From positions 1 to 24,164 of IMG/VR virus record IMGVR_UViG_3300046011_010306: DNA of 24,164 nt. The stretch is one strand, 5' to 3'. Positions 1 through 10,500 of the stretch are shown piece after piece. The DNA comes from a virus. Every line of letters starts with the position of its first letter. The first letter of the stretch is position 1. The notes beneath the pieces were generated by a model that saw only the letters and a list, made by a program, of their open reading frames with translations, was not told where the DNA came from and did no database searches. Position numbers and translations under genes: made by a program.

Positions 1-1
1 A

Positions 2-2923
2 AGACCCAGGACTCTTTATGCTGTTAAACAAGACTTCTCCACACTTAAGGTTTCCGCTACAAAGGCAGATGCATTATTACCAAATCCAGTAACTCTGAGT
101 CTAAGAAGCTATGGCACGGGAATTCATAAAATATCTTCTAAAAACCCAAATTTAAATTCTTTAATAACAATAAACAATATTATTCAAGATCCAATAATTT
201 CCACGTCCACAACCACATCAACGGCCCAGTCTATTGTTGAAAGCGATCTTTCTGTCACAGTTGAAGACCCCGATGAATTAACCGGAGGAGACCTTATTCA
301 AATCAATAACGAAATTATGAGGGTTCTTTCTGTTGGAATTGGAACCACTAATAATGTTTTTATTGAACGATCTATACTTGGAACAAATGCGGGTATCCAT
401 AGTCAAAATTCCTTAGTCACGAAGGTTCGGGGAAATTATAATATCGTAGAAAACTTTATTCATTTTTCTGTTTCTCCTTATGGTAATAGTTTTGATCCTG
501 AAAGTGGTTTAACTAATTCTTCTACTTTCAGTGGAAGGGTGTTTTTAAGATCCGGAAAAGAAGGCACGACTATCGGTCCTTATGACAAAAACTTTATTTT
601 TGATTACATTTCTGAATCATTTACCGGTAAAAATTCTACTTTTACTTTAAAGAACAAAACAAATAATGTCGTAGGTATTTCTACTGATAACGCAATTGTG
701 ACCATAAATGATGTTTTCCAGGTCCCATCAAGACTGTCTGGAAATGTAATAAACGGCGCATACACATTAACCGAAAATGTTGGAATAAGCTCTATTGTTT
801 TCACTGGCATTTCTACTTTTCCTGATTACGACGTTAATATCTCAGAATACCCAAGAGGAGGTATCATTCTTTCTGTTGGGGCAACAGAAGGTTTTGGTTA
901 TCAACCATTAATTTCTGCTGGAGGAACCGCCATAGTATCAACCGCCGGAACTATTCAATCAATATCAATTGGCTATAGCGGTTCTGGTTATAGGTCAGGA
1001 ATTCAGACCGTCAATGTTGGTGTTGGTTATAGTGATGTTATTGGTTTTGACCTAGAGCAAATAGGAACAGCATCAATATCAAATGGTATTATTGTTGGGG
1101 TTAGCATAACAAATCCTGGTTCTGGATATACAAATACAAATCCACCAAATGTTTACTTTGATGCACCCCTTTCTTATGACAACCTTCCTCTGATCTATTC
1201 TGGTGGTTCTTCTGGCGTGGGCACCGGGGCAAAAATTAGTGTTGTAGTGGGCCAGGGATCTAGCGTGATAAATTTTGAACTCACAAATCTAGGTTTTGGT
1301 TATGAAGAAGGGGAGGTGTTAACCGTACCTATTGGAGGAACTACTGGTATTCCTACAACATCTGATTTTAGGCAATTTCAAATACAAGTAGGTTCTGTTT
1401 TTGATGATGATTCAAGTGTCAGAACAATAGGTCAACTTGTCATTTTAGATCCAATTGATTCATTATTTGATGGTAAAAGAAAATCATTTCCATTAAAATT
1501 AAATGGAGAACAAACAGCCATTTTGAGTAGAGTTGGTTCGGATCTTAATGTGGAAAATAATTTACTGATTTTTATTGACACTGTTCTGCAGGTTCCAGCC
1601 GAGGCTTATAGTTTTAGAGGCGGAAGCATTATAACATTCAAGGAGGCTCCTGTGGCTGGATCAAAATCAACCATTCTTTTCTATTCTGGAACCGAGGGAG
1701 TTGATACAAAATTAACCAATGTTCTAAAAACGGTTAAAATTGGGGATTATTTACAGATTTTTGATAACACAGATAGAATTGATGATCAAAATCCAAGATC
1801 AGTATCTGATATTTTGTCTGTAGACATCGTAAAAACAAATCTATATGATAAACAAGGTATTTCTGATCAAGACGAAATAAGACCCGTAAAATGGTGTCCT
1901 CAAAATGTTGACAGATTTATTACTGGATCTGGATCGACAACTAGTACAATTGTATCAAAAGACAGAGAAATTTATGAATCGGTAATTAGACCATCAACAT
2001 TTGTTATTTCTGGAATTGGCAGTACGTCTAGTGAGATATTTGTAGATAATGTAAAAACATTTTTTGATAATGTCAATGAATCTCTTGTTGTTAATAACAT
2101 CAGCATAATCTCACAAATACCCCAATCACAAGCAAATCTGATTGCAAATGTATCATTGGCCGGAACAATACAATCTGTTCAAATCGAGTCTGTCGGTCAA
2201 GGGTATCTTGTCCCACCAAAAATAGGCATCTCAAATCCGGTTGGTCTAGGGACAACTGCAGTATTAACTTGTGCCTTAAATTCTTCTGGTGGAATTTCTA
2301 CTGTGACTATTGTTAATGCCGGAATCGGTTACACAGGGCCACAACCTTTAGTAATTGTAGAAGAACCAAGGCAAATTATAGAAACCGCTTCTGATGTATC
2401 TTATGAAGGAGATTTTGGAATTATTGTAGGGGTGGGAACAACAACAGTAGGGGCATATTTTGACCTCTTTATTGAAGAGGATTCTTATTTAAGAGACCCT
2501 TCAATCAATTCAGTCGGTGCTGCAATAACCGGTCCTAGTGGAATCTCTACTAATTATTATTTCTACGTTTCAAACAGTAATGTTGGAAATGGTCTGACTT
2601 CTTTGAACATTTTGGATCAACCAATTGGAATTGGAACAACATTTATTGACAATGTTTATCAGGTGAATTCATGGAATATTATTCAAAGAAATATAGTCGG
2701 GGTCGGAACAACTTTCGTTAAGAGAGTTAATGTCAAGGTGGGAGATAATTCTTCTCTTGTAGGACTTTCGGCCACTGCATATTATGGTGATTATAGTTGG
2801 GGTAGAATTTATAATGTGATTAAAACGGGAATTTCTACCTTCCAGGCATATTCTCCTGGAATCACCACATCCACTATAATTCAAAGAAGTGTCCCTCTAA
2901 AATTTGTAAATTATCTAAACTAA
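2..2923 (+). CDS. Virion structural protein at the gp7 position, 5'-truncated
   Basis: The frame is open from base 2, so the gene enters from the left and about 973 residues are visible. The ATG at 317 is internal and not a credible start. The protein is rich in Gly, Ser, Thr and Ile, with no signal peptide or membrane segment. It carries repeated beta motifs: GSGY near 985-1000, GSGYTNTNPPNVYF near 1117-1158, GFGYEEGE near 1294, GQGYLVPP near 2197 and GIGYTG near 2323. Around bases 280-420 is a module with GGDLIQINNE and a later ERSILGT that recurs in gp15 and the giant protein. It lies directly upstream of gp8, where T4 has gene 7 (baseplate wedge initiator). I see no clear residue-level match to T4 gp7, so the assignment rests on position only. 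Baseplate or wedge-associated structural protein is the likely role. The stop overlaps a late-promoter-like box serving gp8. Confidence 0.6.
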   Translation, partial: RPRTLYAVKQDFSTLKVSATKADALLPNPVTLSLRSYGTGIHKISSKNPNLNSLITINNIIQDPIISTSTTTSTAQSIVESDLSVTVEDPDELTGGDLIQINNEIMRVLSVGIGTTNNVFIERSILGTNAGIHSQNSLVTKVRGNYNIVENFIHFSVSPYGNSFDPESGLTNSSTFSGRVFLRSGKEGTTIGPYDKNFIFDYISESFTGKNSTFTLKNKTNNVVGISTDNAIVTINDVFQVPSRLSGNVINGAYTLTENVGISSIVFTGISTFPDYDVNISEYPRGGIILSVGATEGFGYQPLISAGGTAIVSTAGTIQSISIGYSGSGYRSGIQTVNVGVGYSDVIGFDLEQIGTASISNGIIVGVSITNPGSGYTNTNPPNVYFDAPLSYDNLPLIYSGGSSGVGTGAKISVVVGQGSSVINFELTNLGFGYEEGEVLTVPIGGTTGIPTTSDFRQFQIQVGSVFDDDSSVRTIGQLVILDPIDSLFDGKRKSFPLKLNGEQTAILSRVGSDLNVENNLLIFIDTVLQVPAEAYSFRGGSIITFKEAPVAGSKSTILFYSGTEGVDTKLTNVLKTVKIGDYLQIFDNTDRIDDQNPRSVSDILSVDIVKTNLYDKQGISDQDEIRPVKWCPQNVDRFITGSGSTTSTIVSKDREIYESVIRPSTFVISGIGSTSSEIFVDNVKTFFDNVNESLVVNNISIISQIPQSQANLIANVSLAGTIQSVQIESVGQGYLVPPKIGISNPVGLGTTAVLTCALNSSGGISTVTIVNAGIGYTGPQPLVIVEEPRQIIETASDVSYEGDFGIIVGVGTTTVGAYFDLFIEEDSYLRDPSINSVGAAITGPSGISTNYYFYVSNSNVGNGLTSLNILDQPIGIGTTFIDNVYQVNSWNIIQRNIVGVGTTFVKRVNVKVGDNSSLVGLSATAYYGDYSWGRIYNVIKTGISTFQAYSPGITTSTIIQRSVPLKFVNYLN

Positions 2924-2930
2924 ATACTAT
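2920..2930 (+). promoter_or_regulatory. Late-promoter-like motif upstream of gp8
   Basis: CTAAATACTAT overlaps the stop codon of the preceding gene and lies 11 bases before the gp8 ATG. It resembles the T4-type late promoter (TATAAATA followed by CTATT) and the CTAAATA boxes elsewhere in this window. Transcription from here would start only a few bases before gp8 and give a very short leader. Promoter function is inferred. Confidence 0.5.
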
Positions 2931-2941
2931 TAAAAATACAA

Positions 2942-4522
2942 ATGGCCGCAATCATAACCGATAATTTAAGAATATCTAGGGCAAGACAGTTTGTTTCTGC
3001 TGCGTCTTCTTCAAATTATTATAGCTTTATTGGTTTACCAAACTCCAATGAATATTCATCAGATTGGAATGTTTCCCCAATAGCCCCAAAAGATAGTTTT
3101 GATGAAGAATCCTCTTATTGGGACACGATGATTGCCCTTAAAAAGATTCATACGAATGACATAAGACAGGCCATAAGAAAAATAAAATGGGAGAGCGGCA
3201 TAATTTATGATATGTACCGTCATGATATTACCCGAGATAATATTTCTAGACCATCAAGAGCAACTAGCCTATATTCTTCAAATTATTACGTTGTCAATAG
3301 CAATTATCAGGTTTATATCTGCCTTTATAATGGTGTTTCTCCTGAAAACCAAGAGGGTAGACCATCTCAGTTTGAGCCAACTTTTACTGATCTAGAGCCA
3401 AGAACCGCCGGAAACGGTTCTGATGGGTATATCTGGAAGTATCTTTATACCTTAAATGCTACCGAAATTATTAAATTTGACAGTACTAATTTTATCCCGG
3501 TTCCCCTAAATTGGGGCCAGGATCAACAAACATCCCTGATTAAAAACAATGCCCAGAATAATGGCCAAATAAAAACCTGCACTATAAAAAATCGAGGAAA
3601 TTATGAAAACGTTTCTACTGTAAGAAACCGTACTTTTAGAAACATCCCCATTAAAGGAGACGGAACCGGGGCCACGGTATCTATCTCATTCAATAATAAC
3701 TTTCAAGTAGAGAGTATTTTTGTTACTAATGGTGGTAGTAATTATACCTATGGTCGAATTGATTTAAGGGCGGGTGGTATTCTAGCAGCCGAGGTAGAGC
3801 CAGTATTTGATGTGATAATCCCACCCAAAGGAGGTCATGGATTTGATATTTACAATGAATTGGGTGCATTTTATGTCTCGGCCTATGCTAGAATAGAAAA
3901 TGATCTAGAAAATCCTGACTTTATAACCGGCAATGAAATTGCAAGAATCGGTATTGTTGAGAACCCAGAAAAGTTTAATTCAACCGATCTTTTAACCGTA
4001 GACAAGGCAAGTGCCCTTTCGGCCATAAAATTAGTCGGTATAACAAATCAAAATGATTATAACTCGGCCTCTTTCTCACCAGATTCTTTTATAACCCAGA
4101 CAGTAGGTGCTGGTGTGACCGCTGTTGGTAGAGTAATTTCTTATGATAAAAATACTGGAGTATTAAAGTATTGGCAAGATAGAACCTTAGTAGGGTTTGC
4201 CACAACTGGTGCCCAAAATTCGCCTACTTATGGATTTAATCTTGAGAAATTCACCTCGTCACCTGAAACTGGTGGAAGCCTTACTATTTCTGGTGGTAGT
4301 ATCAATTTAAACATTGATGTTTCTTTTGGTTCTACTGAATCACCAGGTATAACTACAGTGATAAATAATAGGACGTATAAGTTAGGTCAACCATTTGTCA
4401 ATGGGGTTTCTAATCCAGAAGTAAAGAAATATTCTGGAAACGTCATTTATGTTGATAACAGACCGGCCATTACAAGATCACAAAATCAAAAAGAAGACAT
4501 TAAAGTAATTCTACAGTTCTAA
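2942..4522 (+). CDS. gp8: Baseplate wedge subunit gp8
   Basis: This is a homologue of T4 gp8, a wedge component that binds gp7, gp10 and gp53 in the baseplate. The C-terminus is diagnostic: VIYVDNRPAI followed by QKEDIKVILQF lines up with the T4 gp8 end (MIYMENRPPI, then EEINILFTF). The central SDGYIWKYLY, followed by FIPVP, matches T4 GDGYVWEYLF and its following VVPWP. The N-terminal third (SNYYSFIGLPN, DSFDEESSYWDTM) fits the T4 layout. At 526 residues it is far longer than T4 gp8 (334). The extra length is mainly in the middle and contains the NGGSNYTYGR repeat type seen in neighbouring virion proteins. The ATG at 2942 follows a late-promoter-like box and no Shine-Dalgarno sequence is visible. 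It is separated from the next gene by 5 bases. Confidence 0.9.
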   Translation: MAAIITDNLRISRARQFVSAASSSNYYSFIGLPNSNEYSSDWNVSPIAPKDSFDEESSYWDTMIALKKIHTNDIRQAIRKIKWESGIIYDMYRHDITRDNISRPSRATSLYSSNYYVVNSNYQVYICLYNGVSPENQEGRPSQFEPTFTDLEPRTAGNGSDGYIWKYLYTLNATEIIKFDSTNFIPVPLNWGQDQQTSLIKNNAQNNGQIKTCTIKNRGNYENVSTVRNRTFRNIPIKGDGTGATVSISFNNNFQVESIFVTNGGSNYTYGRIDLRAGGILAAEVEPVFDVIIPPKGGHGFDIYNELGAFYVSAYARIENDLENPDFITGNEIARIGIVENPEKFNSTDLLTVDKASALSAIKLVGITNQNDYNSASFSPDSFITQTVGAGVTAVGRVISYDKNTGVLKYWQDRTLVGFATTGAQNSPTYGFNLEKFTSSPETGGSLTISGGSINLNIDVSFGSTESPGITTVINNRTYKLGQPFVNGVSNPEVKKYSGNVIYVDNRPAITRSQNQKEDIKVILQF

Positions 4523-4527
4523 TTATT

Positions 4528-7500
4528 ATGCCACAAGAAACTAATTTAAATGTATTTCCTTATTTTGATGATTTTAGTAGTGACAAGAATTACTATAAGG
4601 TCTTATTTAAACCCGAATATCCTGTTCAGGCAAGAGAATTAAATAATCTCCAGTCTATTTTACAAAATCAAGTTGAGCAGTTTGGTAATCATATTTTTAA
4701 AGAAGGTTCCGTTGTAATTCCTGGGCAACTATCTATTGACAATCCTTTTTATGCTGTAGAAATTGAGCCAGAATTCAATAACATCCCGATCTCGGCATAT
4801 TTTAACCAGATTTTAGGGAAAACTATACGTGGTCTAATTAGTGGAGTAAGCGCAACAGTTGTTTATGTCTTAGACAAACAATTTTCAGAAAGAAATAATT
4901 ATACTTTATACATACAATACCTAGAAAGTGGCGGTCAAGATTTTTCCAATAAGGTATTCTTTGATGGAGAAACCATCCTAACAGAATCAGTAATCACTTA
5001 TTCTGGAATAACCATTCAGGCTGGTCAAAGTATTTGTAATACGATTGCCGAGAATGCAACCTCAAGTGGTTCTTCTGTTAACATTGCTCCTGGCATTTAT
5101 TTTGTTCGTGGCACCTTTGCAAGAATAAATCAACAAAGAATTCTTCTTGATCAATACGGCACCTCACCTAGCTATAAGGTAGGTTTTAATGTAATTGAAA
5201 GAATCGTCTCGGCAGTAGAAGACGAGACCCTTTTTGATAACTCCCAAGGATTTTCAAACTATGCGGCCCCTGGTGCCGATAGATTTCAGATTGAATTAGA
5301 ATTAACGAAATATGGTCTAGACGAAACCCCGGATAATTTTGTAGAGATACTAAGAATTGTTAATGGCACCACACAATTTCTTCAAAAAGATCCTCAGTAT
5401 AGCCTAATACGAGATGAATTAGCCCGAAGAACCGCCGAAACAAATGGTGATTATTATGTAAAGCCATTTACTCTTTTTGTTCGAGATTGTCTAAATGATA
5501 GGGTATTAAATAATGGTATATACTTTGAGGATCAAAAAACCGTAAACGGCAATACACCAACCGAAGAAACAATGGTGTATGAAATTGGCCCTGGTAAGGC
5601 GTATGTTAATGGATACGACGTTGAAATTATTTCTCCTAGGTTACTAGAAGTTCCAAAAACAAGATCTACCAAAACAATTGAAGATCAATCGATTCCATAT
5701 AATGCTGGTAAGTTAATTCAACTTAACAATGTAAGCGGAGCCCCTTATATTGGTCTCGGGACTGATGCAACAATCAGCCTGATGGATTCCAGAATTGGAA
5801 TCAATTCAACCGTTGCTGCCGGAACAACTATTGGTGTTGCTAGGGTTTATGATTACGTTCCAGAATCTTCTTATGTTGATGACACCAGCATTCTAGATCT
5901 AAGACTATTCGATATTCAGACTTTTTCTAAAATAACCCTTACTACCGAAATCACCCAGGCAATCCCCGCTCTTATTAAGGGCCAAAGAAGCAATGCTTCT
6001 GGATATCTATATCAGTCGGTTTCTAATAGTAAAGACCTTATTCTTTATCAGGTATCCGGGGAATTTTCCCAAAATGAGCCGATATCAATTAATGGAATCT
6101 CCAATGGCAGGCTTATTGCAAGTGTTACCGATTATTCTGCGGCTGACGTAAAATCAATTTATTCTGCAACATTCAATGCCGATGTAGTTTTAAACAATAA
6201 AATTCTAATCGCCCCATCCGGCAGCCAATTCAATATCACTTCTGGATCTGGTGGAATCAGCACCGTAACTTCTATTTCGGACAATAACTTTATAGGAAAA
6301 ATACAACCAAACGACATCGTATCTTATTCTAATCCGGCTGCCCAAAACATAATTTATAATAAGGTAGGAACCGTTGCGTCTGGTGGCACCAGTTTTACTC
6401 TCTCTGGAATAACCACTGTAAGCGAAATTTGTGATGGTAGACTACCCATTTCTAATTTAACCGTAACAAATTTAGTAAAAGTTTCTGGAGACATTTTCTC
6501 AAGGGATTCATCTCTTCTCACTAGATTAAATAGGTCAAACGTATCATCTATAAGTCTAGATAGTACCGAAATAAAGCAAAGAAGAATTTTTACAAACCAA
6601 ACAATTGCCAGTGGATCTATTTCAGTATCCCTTTCAGATGATGACGTATTTTTCGATAATTTTGATGAAGACAAATACCTAATTTCTTATTCTAGTGGAA
6701 TTATTGAGCCATTAAGAAGAGATAAATTCCAGTTTGTCGGTAGCACTGGTAAACAGATAAAATTTAATGGACTCTCTCAGCCAGATGGAACAACTGCGAC
6801 TGTTATAACAACAGTAAAAAATATAAGACCAAATTCTAAGACTAAAATCTTAAATAAGGCAACCAAACTTACCATTGTAAATTCAAAATTTACCGCATCT
6901 GGTGTTGGGACAACCACCCTAAATGATGGACTGACCTTTAGTAATGTTTATGGCACCAGAGTACAAGACGAAGAAATCAGTCTAAACGTACCAGATGTTT
7001 TAAGGGTCATTGCGGTTTACGAATCATCGTCAACTTCCGATCCAAGTCTTCCTGTAATCCAGTTCTCATCTTTCAGCGGCCCGACTAATAGTAATCAGGA
7101 TCTTTTTGTTGGAGAACAAATTGTTGGTAAAACTTCTGGAGCAGTTGGCCTAATTGTTAATAGAATTGATTCCGACAAGGTTGAATATGTTTACCTTAAT
7201 ACCTCAACTTTCTCTGAAAATGAGGTCATTAAATCAAAAGAATCCAATATAGAGGCCAATATTATTGGTGTAACATTTGGTGATGCCAATGTGACCCAAA
7301 ACTTTATTTTTGATGATGGTCAAAGAGATTCCATTCTAGATTATTCTAGGATTATCCGCAAGAAAAATGTTTCGGAACCAACCAGAAAACTAACTGTTGT
7401 ATTCCAAAATTATGTTATAAATTCAAACGATGATGGAGAATTTGTATCGGTAAATAGCTATAGATCCGAAGATTATAAGCACAATATTCCTTATTTCGAT

Positions 7501-10500
7501 AAAGAAAGACTTTCTGATTATATTGATCTAAGACCAAGAGTTGCTCCTTATACATTAACAACTAGGTCTCCGTTTGAATTTAATTCAAGGAACTTCTCTG
7601 GTGATGGTCAATATTCAAATTACGTTATGGTCCCCGATGAAAATCTTTTATTAACCTATTCTTATTATGTGCCTAGAACTGACGTAGTATTCCTAGATCA
7701 AGATGGTAAATTTGAGGTGGTTCAGGGAACTCCAGATGATGTCCCACAACTTCCAGAATTTAAATCCAACTCTTTTGATATCGCCGTTGTAAATATTCCA
7801 CCTTATGTTTATGATGTAAAAAACATTGTAGTTAATATGTCTCAACATAAGAGATATCGAATGGAAGATATTTCTTTATTAGAAGATAGAGTTAACCGAG
7901 TCGAAGAATTTACAGTTCTATCAAGCCTAGAAAGTAAGACTGAAAACTTTAATATAACAGACGCCGAAACTGGTCTGAATAGATTTAAATCTGGTTTCTT
8001 TGTTGATGACTTTAAGAGCCATGCATATCATGATCTACAAAATTTCAACTTCAAGGCATCTATTGATAAACAGAAAAAGATTCTAAGGCCTCTTCATTAT
8101 ACGACTTCGGTTGATCTTCAACTTGGATCCGAGGCCATTGCAAACTTTACTGGTAGCTTTTCACCTAATGCGGACCAGAGTTTTGTAACCGATCTTGGTT
8201 CAAATGGCGTCAAAAAGACTGGTGATCTAGTAACACTTAATTATAATGAGGTTGTTTATGATCAACAATTACTAGCAACCAAAACAGAAAGTGTTACTGC
8301 ATTCCTTGTTAGGTATTGGTCTGGACTTCTTAATTTAAATCCACCACTGGATACCTGGGTTGATGAAAGGGCCATAACAACAAATAGTTTCAATGAAGTT
8401 AGAACAACCGAGGATTCCCTTCCCGATGTCAATATCCTAATTGACAATACCGTAGCAGAAAATCAGGCCGTATTTAGAGATCCACCTAATGCTCAAAGTG
8501 GTATTCAACCATTTGATTGGCTAGAAAATGCAAGAAGAAGAATCGCGGCTGGCGGGGAAATAAGTCTTGGCGGACAATCTACCCAGAGCCGTAGGGCTCT
8601 TGTTATAGGCAGAAGTAGCCGAGGAAATAGAAGAACCCTAGAAATTGTTAATGGCAATACAATTAGAATTGATGGTATAATCTGGACAACTGGGGATCTT
8701 TCTCTCCTAAGTCAATACGTGCCGACCGATGTTGCCCAGCAATTTTTAACCAGAATGCGGGCCACGGCCACAACTGGTCAGGCTGGGTTCTTAGAATTTA
8801 CTCCAAATAACGCGACCTCCACAACAAGTACTCAAACAACAACAAATACTGTAACCACAATAACGCCCGAAACAATTGTTGAAACTGTTAGCAATTCCTC
8901 TTCCTTATCAAATTACACTGAACCGGTAAGATACCTAAGAAGCCGGAATATTGAATTTGATGCTATTGGTCTAAAACCAAGAACCAGATTCTATTCGTTT
9001 TTCCAGGGCGTTAAAACAAATGACTACGTTATCCCTAAACTACTTGAAGTAGAAATGGTATCTGGAAGTTTTTCTGTTGGGGAAAGGGTAATTTCCGATC
9101 CAACTTTTGTTGATAAAAAAGTAGCATTTAGACTATGTACTCCAAATCATAAAATAGGACCACATAATAATCCAAGTGATACTTTTGAATTTAATCCTTA
9201 TACCCAGACTTCTTTTGAGACAAATTATTCACAGAGTTCTACTGTTTTAAATGTTGACACTAGATCACTAGAACTTCAGACCGAAACCGATTTTTATGGT
9301 CAGGTTTCTCCCAATATGCGTCTTATTGGCACTTCTTCAGGAGCCGTTGCCAGGGTCACAAGAATTAATTTGCTGTCTGATAATAGCGGGCGCCTAATTG
9401 GATCTCTTTATATTCCTGATCCTAATGTAATTGGAAATCCCAAGTGGATAAATGGTGAAAATACCTTTACACTAATTGACACTTCTGACCTAGACCAACT
9501 TAAATTGGTAGAGTTTTCACCTGACTCTAGAATCAATGAAAGTAGTGCCGAAACCGAGTTTACTTCAAGTGGCATAACGAATATTACAGAAAATAATATT
9601 CTAACAACCAGAAATATTAGAATCATTCCACCGAGAAATATTAATACTACTACTATCAATAATGTAACAACCAATACATCTAGTAGTAGTCAACAGATAA
9701 GTCCTGGTGTAGTTAATATTCAACAACCATATGATCCACTAGCCCAGTCTTTTTATGTTTTTGAAGACACTGGAGTGTTCTTGACTTCTGTTGAGGTTTT
9801 CTTTGAGACAAAGGATTCCAATAATCTCCCAGTTACACTTCAAATTAGGCCACTACTTGCCGGGGTTCCAAGTAATGTTGTTGTTCCGTTCTCTGAAGTA
9901 ACCCTTACTCCAGATAAAGTAAATCTTTCGGTTGATGGTTCGGTTTCTACTAAGTTTATTTTTAGTTCCCCCGTTTTCCTCCAGGGTCCAAAGCAACAAA
10001 CCGTCAGACAATCTCCTATTGCCAGCATTACCCAGGCCGAGTATGCGATAGTTCTTCTTTCAAATAGTCCTAATTATCGTGTCTTTATAACCCAGCTGGG
10101 TCAAAATGATATTGCTACTGGAGTTAAGGTCTCTAGCCAACCAACCCTAGGGAGCATGTTTAAATCCCAAAATGGTAGTGTTTGGACGCCTTCTCAACTA
10201 GAGGACTTAAAATATAAAATTAACCGGGCAGATTTCGTTAATGAAGGAATTGTTAGACTCTTCAATCCAAAGTTGGATATTGGAAACAAAAAGGTTTCTG
10301 TTACTGGGCCAAATCAATTTGAATTCTTATCAAAGAAAATAATTGTTGGTCTTGGTTCAACTGGTTATTCTCCAAATGTTACTCCTGGTGTAACTATCCG
10401 ACAAGGCTCGGCAAGTGCAGTATTAACCGGAATTGCCGGAAGTGTTGCTGGGGCCGGTGTAACAATTAGTAATGTAGGTTTTGGGTATACCAATGGAACA

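Noticed and set aside
317-319. ATG at 317 as the start of the first gene
   Set aside because: The same frame is open back to base 2 and encodes protein-like sequence including part of the conserved IQINNE module, so the gene begins outside the window.
6354-6674. Minus-strand open frame inside the giant structural gene (106 codons)
   Set aside because: It is the complement of a well-supported coding frame, has no recognisable protein features and no promoter-like or ribosome-binding context.
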